From Hirschia baltica ATCC 49814 (GTDB lineage Bacteria; Pseudomonadota; Alphaproteobacteria; Caulobacterales; Hyphomonadaceae): 64,000 bases of DNA. Made by a program: the position numbers and the translations under genes. Each line of letters opens with the position of its first letter. Position 1 is the first letter of the stretch. Positions 8,504 through 18,002 of this stretch are shown piece by piece. The notes under the pieces were generated by a model. The model was given only the letters and a program-made list of their open reading frames with translations. It did no database searches and was not told the origin of the DNA. The DNA is taken from the NCBI RefSeq assembly GCF_000023785.1, contig NC_012982.1:3162001-3226000 (forward strand), written 5' to 3'.

Positions 8504-9349
8504 ATGACCCTGACAACAATTTCCACCAATTTATCTCATGGCGGCGTACAAGGCGTTTATTCACACGCCTCCACATCCACAAACACAGATATGACATTCT
8601 CAGTGTTCGTCCCGCCGCATGAAGATGGTGAAACCTTACCAATCATCTGGTATTTGTCCGGCCTTACGTGCACGCATGCCAATGTCACTGACAAAGGTGA
8701 GTTTAGAGAAGCTTGCACCAGACTTGGCGTCATACTGATTGCACCTGACACCTCCCCCCGAGGAGAAAATGTGCCTGATGATCCAGATAAGAGCTGGGAC
8801 TTTGGTTTAGGTGCTGGCTTTTATGTGGATGCGACCCAAGCCCCATTCGATAAGTATTACAAAATGTGCACATATTTAGAAAAAGAATTGCCGGAACTCA
8901 TCGTTTCATCTTTTCCGGTCGATATGTCTCGCCAATCCATCATGGGCCATTCTATGGGCGGACATGGCGCTCTGACAATTGGATTGCGCAATTCTGACCG
9001 CTTCAAATCTGTATCCGCATTTGCCCCCATCGTGTCGCCCCTCAATTGCCCATGGGGTGAAAAAGCACTCACTGGCTATATTGGCCCCGACAAATCCAAT
9101 TGGCGTGAATATGATGCTTGCGCATTGATTGAAGATGGTGCCCGCGTTTCTGATCTGCTAGTCGACCAAGGCAGCAAAGATAATTTTCTGGAAGAACAGC
9201 TAAAGCCAGAACTCTTAAAATCAGCGTGTGAAACCGCAGGACAGAAACTCACATTGCGAATGCAAGAAGGTTATGATCACAGTTATTATTTCATCTCAAC
9301 TTTCATGGCCGACCATATCGAATGGCACGCTAAAAAACTGAAAGCCTAA
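8504..9349 (+). CDS. fghA: S-formylglutathione hydrolase
   Basis: Esterase D / S-formylglutathione hydrolase, 281 residues, typical length. It hydrolyses S-formylglutathione to formate and glutathione, completing the pathway started by the class III ADH. The nucleophile elbow GHSMGGHGAL places Ser150 as catalytic; the acid lies in the LLVDQGSKDNF region and the histidine in EGYDHSYYF. The N-terminal WYLSGLTCTHANVTDKGEF is characteristic of the family. A terminator-like hairpin separates it from the VOC gene 74 bp upstream. Confidence 0.95.
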   Translation: MTLTTISTNLSHGGVQGVYSHASTSTNTDMTFSVFVPPHEDGETLPIIWYLSGLTCTHANVTDKGEFREACTRLGVILIAPDTSPRGENVPDDPDKSWDFGLGAGFYVDATQAPFDKYYKMCTYLEKELPELIVSSFPVDMSRQSIMGHSMGGHGALTIGLRNSDRFKSVSAFAPIVSPLNCPWGEKALTGYIGPDKSNWREYDACALIEDGARVSDLLVDQGSKDNFLEEQLKPELLKSACETAGQKLTLRMQEGYDHSYYFISTFMADHIEWHAKKLKA

Positions 9350-9556
9350 TTCCTTAGAAAGGGATTTATCTCTTCGAGATGATGATTTGATATTCACTTG
9401 ATATTCATTAGATACAAAGCACGCAAAACCGCACCACTTCGACAACAAAAACGACGCATTTTTGGCACAAAAGTTCGACATAAACACGTCACTAAATTGA
9501 GTTAGAACTGTTCTTTCAAGAGAACAAAACACATGTCTAGCGGCGATAAAAACGAT

Positions 9557-9596
9557 AAAACCAGCAACCAGATTTTCACATCCAGTTGCTGGTTTT
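9557..9596. terminator. bidirectional intrinsic terminator
   Basis: AAAACCAGCAAC (9557-9568) pairs with GTTGCTGGTTTT (9585-9596) around a 16-nt loop, with A-rich and T-rich flanks. It lies between the convergent fghA and MFS transporter genes and can serve both. Confidence 0.8.
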
Positions 9597-9607
9597 TTAA
9601 ATTGCGC

Positions 9608-11023
9608 TTACATTTCTTCTAGGGTTTTACCCATTGTTTCTTTTACAAACTTGAAGACGAAGATCACAGATATTCCAGCCGCAATTGCATACAGCGCATA
9701 AGCACTGAACAAGCCTGTTGTCGCGAGCAAAATCGGGAATGTCATCGTGATACCAAAGTTGGCAATCCACTGGAAGAATCCACTGACAGCCAGACCTGAA
9801 CCACGCACCTGATTTGGGAACATTTCGCCAAGCATAACCCACATGACCGGTCCCCAACTGAAGTTGAAGAATGCCACATATATAACAGCAGCAATCAATG
9901 CCACAGGCCCTAGTCCAGCCGGTAATGCAAGTCCTGTTTCTGTGACCGATGCCATAGAGAAAACACCAGCCATAACAGCCAGAGACACAGCCATCCCAAT
10001 AGAACCAATCAATAACAATGGCTTACGGCCCATTTTATCAATAAGCGCCATCGAAACTAACACAGCTCCAATACTTACAGCCCCCATGATGACATTGGTC
10101 AACAAACCGTCTTCTTCGGTGAAGCCAACAAACTCCCAGAGAACTGAACCATAGTAAAAGATCACGTTAATACCAACAAATTGTTGGAACACGGCCAAAC
10201 CAATACCAACCCAAATAATTGGACGAATGCCCTTACCTTCTGGATCAAAAATATCTTTCAAGCTTGGCTTGTGATCAGCTGCAAGTGTGTCTTCAATTTC
10301 CTTGACAACAACACCGGCTTTTTGCTCACCCGCAAGACGCGTCAGAACACCGTGTGCTTCATCCTTTTTACCGGCCGAAACAAGATATCTTGGGCTTTCA
10401 GGAATAAGGAATAGTGCAAAGAAGAAAATCGCCGCTGGGATTAATTCCACCCAAAACATCCAGCGCCATGCCTCAAAGCCCATCATGAATTCAGCCGTTG
10501 AATCACCAGCGACTTTCACAATGAAATAATTGCTAACAAAAGCAGCCGTCAAACCAACGATAATCGCAACCTGCTGAATAGACGTCAAACGTCCACGCAG
10601 ATGTGGAGGCGCTATCTCACTAATGTATGCAGGTGCCATCACACTAGCTGCACCCACTGCAAGACCACCTAAGATACGATAAATGATAAATTCATTCGTA
10701 GTGCCCGCAATACCAGAACCCCAAGCACTAATGACGAAAAACACTGCAGACATTAGCAATAATGGCTTACGTCCGAACATGTCCGCCAAACGGCCAGCAG
10801 CAGCAGCACCGACAGCACAACCAAGCAGCATTGAGGCCACGCTAAATCCAGTTCCAACGGAGTTAGATTGAAAAGCGACCTGCAAACCTTTAACAGTGCC
10901 GTTAATCACGCCACTATCATACCCAAACAAAAAGCCGCCAAGTGTGGCGACCGTTGTAATCAAAATAGCTAAACCGATACCATGAGTATCAGGTTGAGCA
11001 CTTGTCGTTTCCTCTAAGGACAT
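9608..11023 (-). CDS. sugar porter family MFS transporter
   Basis: Major facilitator superfamily, sugar porter (SP) family, 471 residues with 12 predicted membrane segments. Family signatures are visible: GYDSGVINGT in TM1, GRLADMFGRKPLL in loop 2-3, PESPRYLVSAGK after TM6, the QQFVGIN of TM7 that lines the sugar site, and DKMGRKPLL in loop 8-9. It should import a hexose or pentose by proton symport across the inner membrane. A long cytoplasmic loop (about residues 205-260) separates the halves. It stands alone; ATG at 11023 is preceded by AAAGG. Confidence 0.92.
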   Translation of the reverse strand: MSLEETTSAQPDTHGIGLAILITTVATLGGFLFGYDSGVINGTVKGLQVAFQSNSVGTGFSVASMLLGCAVGAAAAGRLADMFGRKPLLLMSAVFFVISAWGSGIAGTTNEFIIYRILGGLAVGAASVMAPAYISEIAPPHLRGRLTSIQQVAIIVGLTAAFVSNYFIVKVAGDSTAEFMMGFEAWRWMFWVELIPAAIFFFALFLIPESPRYLVSAGKKDEAHGVLTRLAGEQKAGVVVKEIEDTLAADHKPSLKDIFDPEGKGIRPIIWVGIGLAVFQQFVGINVIFYYGSVLWEFVGFTEEDGLLTNVIMGAVSIGAVLVSMALIDKMGRKPLLLIGSIGMAVSLAVMAGVFSMASVTETGLALPAGLGPVALIAAVIYVAFFNFSWGPVMWVMLGEMFPNQVRGSGLAVSGFFQWIANFGITMTFPILLATTGLFSAYALYAIAAGISVIFVFKFVKETMGKTLEEM

Positions 11024-11263
11024 ACCTTTTTCCCTATTTTTATTGAATTGGAGGTCGCCCGTATTGTCCCGTATTCTCGTTGTATTTTTAATTTTTTTTC
11101 ACACAAGCAAATTTGAGGTCAAAAATCAATCTTGAAGATCAGATTTACCATAAGAAATTCAATGCATAAGAAAGTCGCCCTAGATACAATGTAATCTTTT
11201 TAGCTCTGTATCATTGCCCCTTGTAACTTGATCCAAATACATTTTTCAGACAAATTGAAACCA

Positions 11264-11287
11264 TGTTTCTAACTTGTTTTAGAAACA
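11264..11287. promoter_or_regulatory. 24-bp interrupted palindrome, candidate operator
   Basis: Perfect 9-nt arms TGTTTCTAA (11264-11272) and TTAGAAACA (11279-11287) with a 6-nt spacer, in the 379-bp region between the divergent MFS transporter and flavin reductase genes. Size and symmetry suit a TetR-type dimer, and a TetR gene lies just downstream. The rest of this intergenic stretch is AT-rich with no gene that I can support. Confidence 0.45.
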
Positions 11288-11402
11288 CATTACGAAATTT
11301 AGAACTTGCGTTTATATTGACTTAGCGGGTTTTCAACAGCCTCACCCTATTCTATTCATAGACTGAAATTTACATCACGATGAAGGGTGCCCAAGAAAAA
11401 CA

Positions 11403-11900
11403 ATGGATATTTTTTCACCCGAAGAAAATGCTCGCGCATTTCGAAGCGCTCTAGGTAGCTTTTCAACTGGTGTCACTATTGTCACTACGCAGTCAAAAGA
11501 CGGCCCAATCGGCATAACAGCTAACAGCTTCTCTAGCCTTTCACTCAATCCAGCTCTTGTCATGTGGGCACCTGCAAAACAATCATCACGATATGAGGCC
11601 TTTATAAACGCAGAATTTTTCGCAATTCACGTACTAACCTATGAACAAAAATTTGTATGTGATGCATTTGCCAAATCCAAAAACAAATTTGAACACTGCG
11701 ATTATCTTCTAAACGAATACAATATACCTATTATAAATGATTGTTTGTCTGTTTTTGAATGCAAAAAACATAAAATACACGATGCTGGAGATCATTCCAT
11801 TATCATTGGCGAGGTTCTTAGAGCACGTCAAAAACCGGGAAACGCGTTGATATTTTCTCAAGGCTCGTTTATCTCGGCGAGCGCATTTCAACCAGACTAG
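11403..11900 (+). CDS. flavin reductase-like FMN-binding protein
   Basis: 165-residue split-barrel flavin reductase domain protein. FRSALGSFSTGVTIVTTQ and GITANSFSSLSLNPALVMWA are the family hallmarks for FMN binding, followed by FAIHVLTYEQ and a C-terminal GDHSIIIGEVL. Members reduce FMN or FAD with NAD(P)H, often to feed a two-component monooxygenase. No monooxygenase is nearby, so the partner is unknown. It is followed 93 bp later by a TetR gene on the same strand. Confidence 0.88.
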   Translation: MDIFSPEENARAFRSALGSFSTGVTIVTTQSKDGPIGITANSFSSLSLNPALVMWAPAKQSSRYEAFINAEFFAIHVLTYEQKFVCDAFAKSKNKFEHCDYLLNEYNIPIINDCLSVFECKKHKIHDAGDHSIIIGEVLRARQKPGNALIFSQGSFISASAFQPD

Positions 11901-11993
11901 CTCTATTTACGCTACGACAATATTTAACTTTGAAGAATTCATTCCTATATTAAAGGTCTAATACACCCCCAGCTTCAATATAAGGGATCCCCA

Positions 11994-12596
11994 ATGGGAA
12001 GGAGTGAAATAGAAATCGCAAAAGCAATTGATATTTCCATGGAAATATTCAAACGCGACGGATATGAGCGCACGGGAATAGATAGTCTAGTTGAAGCGAC
12101 TGGATTGAATAGATACGCAATCTACCAACAATTTGGCGGCAAAAGAGAACTATTTCTAGCAGCCTTGCATCGTGATCACGACCTCACCATCACTGAATTA
12201 ACAGACCGCTTGGAAAATCGTAAGACGTCTGCAATGGCCACATTGAAAGAATACATGCTCGGCCCACTAGAAGACCTTGTCGGAGCATGTTGCAGCTCAG
12301 AAATGCCTGGATCACTAGTATGTCAGGCAACTTTTGAGCTGGCACCACACGATCCTGTTATTGCCCAAAGCGTGAAAGTTTTCATGGACAAAAAAGTCTC
12401 TGCTATGGAGAAAATTTTCCAGATAGCCCAAGACGATGGATCACTTCGTGAAGGGATCATGCCAAAGGATGCTGCGCTAATGGTTATAACTACCATGTAT
12501 GGCTTAACCGCCCTTTCGCAATGCGCAGAAAGCAAACATTTATTAGAAGCTTCTATGAACTCAACCTTGGCAATATTGTCAGCAGAAAAGCTCTAA
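11994..12596 (+). CDS. TetR/AcrR family transcriptional regulator
   Basis: 200-residue TetR family repressor. The N-terminal HTH is about residues 8-50 (AIDISMEIFKRDGYERTGID, LVEATGLNRYAIYQQFGGKR). The C-terminal part is an all-helical ligand domain, and the LFLAALHRDHD linker is typical of the AcrR-like group. It is downstream of the flavin reductase gene and converges with a second TetR gene, overlapping its end by 4 bp. Ligand unknown. Confidence 0.88.
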   Translation: MGRSEIEIAKAIDISMEIFKRDGYERTGIDSLVEATGLNRYAIYQQFGGKRELFLAALHRDHDLTITELTDRLENRKTSAMATLKEYMLGPLEDLVGACCSSEMPGSLVCQATFELAPHDPVIAQSVKVFMDKKVSAMEKIFQIAQDDGSLREGIMPKDAALMVITTMYGLTALSQCAESKHLLEASMNSTLAILSAEKL

Positions 12597-13216
12597 TCAA
12601 TTGCACCCAGAGTTTGCCCTAAACCTTGATTAATGAGTAACGAAATACTTTCAGCAACCTCTTCAGCATTCATATCAAGTTTACCTGAGGCATGCGCTTC
12701 TAAAACTGAGTTCACTGCCCCAGCAACAAAATGCGTAGACACCTCGATATCTAAAGCCGACAAGCCAGAATGCGGTACTTTTTCAGCCCGAATGAGAACC
12801 ATCTTCATCCAGTAACTGCGCATCAATTCCAAGGCTTCATTACCAGCGCGCCCCGCAGCAGCACTAAGCAATATTCCATCATTTTCTTGTAACATCTCAA
12901 TATAATAGAGCAGCAGAACTTTTACTCGCTGTCGCGGCAACAACTTCTGATCCACATCAATTGTCCTAAATTTTTCCAATAAAGTTTGCATCAACTCATC
13001 GACATATTCGATAGCGATCGCCTGCAAATCCTTATAATTGGAATAAAAAGTCGGTCGTGTGACATGTGCAGCTTTTGATATTTCTTCTATTGTTATTTTT
13101 TCTAAGCTCTTCGTCCGTAGTATTTTTGCTAAAGCCTTTTTTAATTTCTGACGACTTTTAACCCGACGACCATCCAATTTGATGATTTTAGAAACATTCT
13201 CTCTCACAATTTCCAC
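12593..13216 (-). CDS. TetR/AcrR family transcriptional regulator
   Basis: 207-residue TetR family regulator with HTH at about residues 20-65 (KLKKALAKILRTKSLEKITI, SKAAHVTRPTFYSNYKDLQA). A basic leader (VSKIIKLDGRRVKSRQKLKK) precedes it. A 19-bp palindrome sits 24 bp upstream of its start and could be an autoregulatory operator. It overlaps the convergent TetR gene by 4 bp. Confidence 0.87.
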   Translation of the reverse strand: MEIVRENVSKIIKLDGRRVKSRQKLKKALAKILRTKSLEKITIEEISKAAHVTRPTFYSNYKDLQAIAIEYVDELMQTLLEKFRTIDVDQKLLPRQRVKVLLLYYIEMLQENDGILLSAAAGRAGNEALELMRSYWMKMVLIRAEKVPHSGLSALDIEVSTHFVAGAVNSVLEAHASGKLDMNAEEVAESISLLINQGLGQTLGAID

Positions 13217-13239
13217 CCCTACTATTCTCGCCTTTTCAA

Positions 13240-13258
13240 TTCTAGATTTTTTCTAGAA
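13240..13258. promoter_or_regulatory. 19-bp palindrome upstream of a TetR gene
   Basis: TTCTAGA (13240-13246) and TCTAGAA (13252-13258) around a five-T spacer, just upstream of the leftward TetR start at 13216. Position and size fit an autorepression operator. Confidence 0.45.
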
Positions 13259-13314
13259 CGAATTTGACGACTTCTCATTATCTCTTTTTTCTCAACCGAA
13301 CACTTACCTAGAAT

Positions 13315-14439
13315 TTATTTACGCCAAGTATACAAACTTGTAGCTGCGTAATTCCACACCGCGCCAACGATAATGCCTGCTAAAGCCGACAACACCCAGT
13401 GCATTTCTTCTGCATACAGGAAATTCGCTATGCCAACATTTGCAGCCCCTCCCAGAGAACAAATGCCCATAAAACTCAACAAACCAGTGAACCAATGTAT
13501 TCCCGTTCGGCGTTTGTCTCGATAGGTAAGCTTATTATTGAGCCAATAATTAAAGACCATCGAAATTGCCATCGCGGCAGCCTGTCCCCAAAAAAACGAC
13601 TTCTCCACCACTTGATAAATCACAGTCAGAGTCAGGAAGTGCACGATTATTCCAAGCCCGCCCACAAAGGCAAAAGAAACAAAACGCACAGGTAGCAAAA
13701 AACCGACTTTTTTATCTATCAACAGCATCGTAAAATCCCATGCTGCCGAAGTATCCAGCTTGCTCTCGCCTTCTTCTCGAATGCGGAACGTGTATGGGAT
13801 TTCTGCAACCTTAAGCGCTGGGCGCGCAGTCGTCAGAATATCTAGTAAAATTTTAAAGCCCAAGCCTGACAATCCATGCACGACACCAAGTAATGTTTGT
13901 CGGCCAACGAGGAAAAATCCACTCATCGGGTCGCTAAGTTTAACTCCGGTCATTTGCTGTGAGACCCACGTTGCAAAGCGACTAATTTTCTCACGGGTTC
14001 CATCCCATTCTCCCGTTGATCCCCCCTCCACATAACGAGTGCCGATAGCGATATCAGCTCCGTCTTTTACAGCTGTTAGCATTTGAGGAATTATTGTTTC
14101 ATCATGCTGCAAATCACCGTCAATAACGGCAACATATTCAGCCGTTGACGACATCATGCCTTCAATCGCTGCAGACGAAAGTCCACGCCGACCAACACGG
14201 TGAATTAACCTGACACGGCGATCTGTTGAAGAGATGTCACTGACGGCGCTGGCGGTTCCATCCGGAGAGTCATCATCAACAAAAACAACTTCCCATTTTA
14301 TACCGTTTAAAGCCGCATCAAGCGCCGCCACCATGCGATCCACATTACCAACCTCTTTGAAAACAGGAACCACAATCGTCAATTCAATGCATGGAGACAA
14401 TCTATCAGTTTCACTAACAAGGCTATTTTCCATCGACAT
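13315..14439 (-). CDS. GT2 glycosyltransferase fused to a GtrA-like membrane domain
   Basis: 374 residues from the ATG at 14439, chosen over an upstream TTG because GTGGGAG lies at ribosome-site distance. The N-terminal half is a DPM1-type GT2 domain (ELTIVVPVFKEVGNVDR; VFVDDDSPDG; DGDLQHDE as the metal-binding acidic motif). The C-terminal about 130 residues are a four-span GtrA domain (FVGGLGIIVHFLTLTVIYQV; FNYWLNNKLTYRDKR). This architecture transfers sugars to polyprenyl phosphate on the cytoplasmic face and may flip the product, for surface glycan modification. It stands alone, with no glycan locus visible beside it. Confidence 0.9.
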   Translation of the reverse strand: MSMENSLVSETDRLSPCIELTIVVPVFKEVGNVDRMVAALDAALNGIKWEVVFVDDDSPDGTASAVSDISSTDRRVRLIHRVGRRGLSSAAIEGMMSSTAEYVAVIDGDLQHDETIIPQMLTAVKDGADIAIGTRYVEGGSTGEWDGTREKISRFATWVSQQMTGVKLSDPMSGFFLVGRQTLLGVVHGLSGLGFKILLDILTTARPALKVAEIPYTFRIREEGESKLDTSAAWDFTMLLIDKKVGFLLPVRFVSFAFVGGLGIIVHFLTLTVIYQVVEKSFFWGQAAAMAISMVFNYWLNNKLTYRDKRRTGIHWFTGLLSFMGICSLGGAANVGIANFLYAEEMHWVLSALAGIIVGAVWNYAATSLYTWRK

Positions 14440-14689
14440 GACCAACTCCCACCTTGTCGCAACGTTCAAGCTTATAGGCTAATTCCCTCGTGCTACAAAC
14501 CGCGAGCGACTTCTATCTCCCCCAGACTAAGCTTAAAGGCCCCCCAGCGGTTACAGCCCTAAGGACGCTGCGTTAAGTTTATCTTTTTTGTGCTGGCTTT
14601 GATTTAGGTGTTTTCAACCTCCATTTTCAATGCAAACCTTAAGAAAAAGCACAGAAAAAAGCATTGCATATTGAGGGGAAGAAACACTC

Positions 14690-15676
14690 ATGATCAGATC
14701 ACACGCGGCGCTCATATCCATTGGCTTATGCGCGCTCTTTTTAAGTCATTGCACAAGTCACGAAACGATTGCACCTCCTGAAACGGCCAAAGTATCGCAT
14801 CTTTCAGAACCAATATCTCAGCCTATAGCCGCTTCTGACAAGGGACAATTTGTAAAAATTGCTGAGTTTGAATCACAATTCATACAACCGCGCGGTCTAA
14901 CAATATGGCTCCCCCCCGGATATGATCCTACTAACCAAAAATATCCTGTGATTTATGCTCATGATGGCCAAAACCTTATGGAAACGGAAGGTTCATATCG
15001 GGGTGTTGAGTGGAATTTAGATGAAGTTTCAACGCGGCTAATAAAAGAAGAAAAAGCACGCCCCGCAATTATTGTCGGCATATGGAACACGGATAAACGT
15101 TGGTGGGAATACGCCCCTGAAAAAATCATCAACAACCTTCCTGAAGAAGCCTTTGCTGTTTCTGAGGATAATCCTGAAGGCGTTAAACCCGAATTATATA
15201 GCGATGCATACCTGAAATTCATCGTCGAAGAACTAAAGCCCTATATCGACTCCAACTACGCCACCGCCCCCGGGCGGGAAAATACGTCTATCATGGGCTC
15301 AAGCATGGGCGGTCTCATCTCTTTATATGCCCTTGCTGAATACCCAGAGGTGTTTAGCAAAGCCGCTTGCCTCTCCACGCATTGGGTTTTGGCTCGTCCT
15401 GAATCTCCCGCTGCAAACGCAGCCACACAAGCTATATTGGCTTACCTTGATAGTTCTAAAATCGGTGAATATCCCCAAACCATTTGGTTTGATCACGGCA
15501 CTATCGAACTGGATCAATACTATGCCCGTCATTCAGTCGACATTGAAGCATGGTTTCGTGAAAATGGTTGGGATAAAAATGCCGCTCAATTCCGCGTTTA
15601 CGAAGGAACTGGTCACAAAGAAGAATACTGGGCATCAAGAGCACACGAATATCTTGCATTCTTAATGGCACAATAA
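14690..15676 (+). CDS. alpha/beta hydrolase-fold esterase, probable secreted lipoprotein
   Basis: 328 residues with an N-terminal hydrophobic signal ending LFLSHC at about residue 24. A cysteine there suggests a lipobox, although His at -1 is unusual, so it may instead be cleaved by signal peptidase I. The catalytic domain is of the esterase D-like / Fes type: YAHDGQN forms the oxyanion-side loop, GSSMGGLISLYA is the nucleophile elbow, DHGTIELD supplies an acid and GTGHKEEYW the histidine. It likely hydrolyses a carboxylic or siderophore-like ester in the periplasm. It stands alone and its substrate is unknown. Confidence 0.82.
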   Translation: MIRSHAALISIGLCALFLSHCTSHETIAPPETAKVSHLSEPISQPIAASDKGQFVKIAEFESQFIQPRGLTIWLPPGYDPTNQKYPVIYAHDGQNLMETEGSYRGVEWNLDEVSTRLIKEEKARPAIIVGIWNTDKRWWEYAPEKIINNLPEEAFAVSEDNPEGVKPELYSDAYLKFIVEELKPYIDSNYATAPGRENTSIMGSSMGGLISLYALAEYPEVFSKAACLSTHWVLARPESPAANAATQAILAYLDSSKIGEYPQTIWFDHGTIELDQYYARHSVDIEAWFRENGWDKNAAQFRVYEGTGHKEEYWASRAHEYLAFLMAQ

Positions 15677-15687
15677 TGACTCAAAAC

Positions 15688-15730
15688 GACGGTGTACAAC
15701 ATGAGGTTCGCCCTTGTACTGCACACCGTC
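15688..15730. terminator. stem-loop between convergent genes
   Basis: GACGGTGT (15688-15695) pairs with ACACCGTC (15723-15730), with an inner ACAA/TTGT pairing. On the leftward strand the stem is followed by GTTTT, so it may terminate the leftward two-component operon; it can also cap the esterase transcript. Confidence 0.5.
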
Positions 15731-15792
15731 AATTATTGGCTCTGGATATGTTCGTCATTATATAACGTCCAACAAAACAGATATTCAATGGG

Positions 15793-16971
15793 TTATGCTG
15801 CCGTCGCCGGTTCGCGTGACACATTATTGCCCATGCCTCGCACGATCTTCACTTTATTTGTGATTTTTTGATGCCTGTTTATTTGCCCCAATTTACTAAT
15901 CACACTTTTTGTCACATTTTGCCCAGCTGCTAACAGCAGCCGCCCATTACTGTCATGAAGGTCTTCTACAAGAACATCATCTTCCAATAAATAAACCGCT
16001 TCAACCTCTTTCAAAACCGTATTGGATGCTTTCGTCTGATCACTAAAAATGCCGCATATCAAAGCAAACAAAGACTGACTGACTGGCGCAAGTCCCTCGC
16101 TCAGTTTATCGAGATATTTCAACTCAACTGAACCGGTTCTCAAATCAGCATAAAAAGATGCGTTTATAAGCAACTGCAACAACAGTGCGGACTTTGGCCG
16201 TGCCTCTGGTTCAACAGCCTGACATGCACCATCACAACTCAACAGCAAAATACGCGAAATTTCACTCACCCGCGGAATGTTGTTAAGCAACTGAGAGATA
16301 GACAAATATGATGCCGCAAGTAATTTATGATCTTCAGCGTTCAAATCCTCGCCAGCATTTCGTTTTGCAATCAGATCATCTGGCAACAAGAGATAGCTGA
16401 GTGGCCAAAGCTTAGAAGCGACCTCCAATTCCCAAACATCATCAATGTCCAAAAGTTTTGCAGCTTTCACCGACCATTCATGGACGAGATTTGCACGTTG
16501 AAATGCTTTGGGATGCGTCATAGAAAGCATGTCGGTCAGCAAGTTAATGCTACCTGTCAATGTTTCCTCGAGGATTAATCGTTCATTTTTCAACATCAAA
16601 TGATGTGCATGAGCCTGCTTGACCACTTCTAGGATTTCATCTGACGTACATGGCTTATTGAGAAATTTAAAAACAGCCCCATCATTAACAGCCGATACAG
16701 CTGTTTCTTGGTCATTATTCCCAGTAAACAGAACCCGAACGGTCAAAGGAAAATGCTTGGCGATCTTGGCCAAAAAGGTTGTGCCTTTAACTTGAGGCAT
16801 ATTCTGGTCTGAAACAACAACCGAAAACGGACCTTTTTTCTCCAAACACCTCACACCCTCCAATGCACTCTCCGCAACGGTGAGATCAAACTCTTTATGG
16901 AATTTCCTTTTTAACCCTTGCAAAAGAGCTGGGTCATCATCAACAAATAAAACACGTATTTTATCACTCAT
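15793..16971 (-). CDS. response regulator: REC plus degenerate HD-type output
   Basis: 392 residues from ATG at 16971, which overlaps the stop of the upstream gene by one base (TGATG); a GTG at 16974 is also in frame. The receiver domain is complete: acidic pocket Asp11-13, phosphoacceptor Asp55 (VVVSDQNMP) and Lys106 (FLNKPC). The following region aligns by layout with HD domains of RpfG-like regulators, but where the metal-binding His-Asp should be it reads ASKLWPLSYLLLPDD, so it should not be a phosphodiesterase. A C-terminal segment (VEDLHDSNGRLLLAAGQNVT) is shared with HD-type response regulators. Last gene of a three-gene operon with REC-HDOD and a kinase. Confidence 0.8.
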   Translation of the reverse strand: MSDKIRVLFVDDDPALLQGLKRKFHKEFDLTVAESALEGVRCLEKKGPFSVVVSDQNMPQVKGTTFLAKIAKHFPLTVRVLFTGNNDQETAVSAVNDGAVFKFLNKPCTSDEILEVVKQAHAHHLMLKNERLILEETLTGSINLLTDMLSMTHPKAFQRANLVHEWSVKAAKLLDIDDVWELEVASKLWPLSYLLLPDDLIAKRNAGEDLNAEDHKLLAASYLSISQLLNNIPRVSEISRILLLSCDGACQAVEPEARPKSALLLQLLINASFYADLRTGSVELKYLDKLSEGLAPVSQSLFALICGIFSDQTKASNTVLKEVEAVYLLEDDVLVEDLHDSNGRLLLAAGQNVTKSVISKLGQINRHQKITNKVKIVRGMGNNVSREPATAA

Positions 16972-18002
16972 CACGCTACCGCCTTGTCAAACATAAGTGA
17001 GGCCAGCGCGTTGGCGCGATCACTCGGATCGACAAATCTATCCGATTGTTGTGTGTTCAAAGATGAAATCACTGCGCTCATATGTGCGGGAATACCCAAT
17101 AAACATGCCGCATATCCAGAAACACTAATTGCATTCAAATGCAGAGACGCAGCATCCAAGCCCATATCAGTCCCAGCCACTAGAGAATCTCCGGCCCACG
17201 AAAGTAAACCTGTTGAATAAGCTGCCTCTGCTTCGGTTTCGCTTGTCCCTCGTTCAAGGGCCAGTTCATACAACATTTGCGCACACTTCACTGCGCAACT
17301 GGAAATGTCTTTGAGCGCTTCATTATTAGATTCGGTGGTTACTTGATCGACGAGACGGTTCGTCTCAAGTAAGGATCTAAGAACATCCGAGCCAATGGTT
17401 GTCACCGCCTCGTATATGCTCAACGTATTGGCCGGTTTTCCAAAATACGCTGAATTAGCTAATTGAAAAATTCGTAAGGCCAATGTGGGTTCTTTGGATA
17501 CTATATTCGCAAATTCACTCAACCCTGCCTCACGAGACAATGCTTTCTTGGCTTGCGCAACAATGTCGGCCGCGCAAGGCAATGTTCTCAAAGCAGATGC
17601 CACTCTAGCCTGATCATTGGACGATAGCCGGCCTAAAAATGAAACAGGCAGATCTATTGCACGAACAAGTTCTATATTTTGACAAGGCTTCGACAGAAAC
17701 TGATGGGAACTAAGAACAGTTCGATATGTAAGTTCCTTGTCTGCCTCGCCCGACAATACGATTCTGACATATCCCTTATTGTTTTCAGCGGCGAAATTTA
17801 AAACATCCGCACCATCTTTGACCGGCATACGCATATCGCTCACAATGGCATCTACATCATTCTCAGATAACCATTGGATGGCCTCGGGACCGCCTTCCAT
17901 AAACACCATATCCCATCGGTTTCTCTCAGGGCGCAACATGCGTTTCAAGCCGCGTAAAACATTTGGCTCATCATCGACAAACAAAACTGTGGGATTGCTC
18001 AT
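16971..18002 (-). CDS. response regulator: REC plus HDOD domain
   Basis: 343 residues. Receiver: Asp10/Asp11, phosphoacceptor Asp56 (AIVSDMRMP), Lys105 (FLSKPC). HDOD domain from about residue 118 (VASALRTLPCAADIVAQAKK, SKEPTLALRIFQLANSAYFG, TLSIYEAVTTIGSDVLRSLL). HDOD proteins are non-enzymatic relatives of HD hydrolases used as signalling scaffolds. It overlaps the upstream kinase gene by 4 bp (ATGA) behind a GGAGG site and the downstream REC gene by one base, so the three are translationally coupled. Confidence 0.9.
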   Translation of the reverse strand: MSNPTVLFVDDEPNVLRGLKRMLRPERNRWDMVFMEGGPEAIQWLSENDVDAIVSDMRMPVKDGADVLNFAAENNKGYVRIVLSGEADKELTYRTVLSSHQFLSKPCQNIELVRAIDLPVSFLGRLSSNDQARVASALRTLPCAADIVAQAKKALSREAGLSEFANIVSKEPTLALRIFQLANSAYFGKPANTLSIYEAVTTIGSDVLRSLLETNRLVDQVTTESNNEALKDISSCAVKCAQMLYELALERGTSETEAEAAYSTGLLSWAGDSLVAGTDMGLDAASLHLNAISVSGYAACLLGIPAHMSAVISSLNTQQSDRFVDPSDRANALASLMFDKAVA

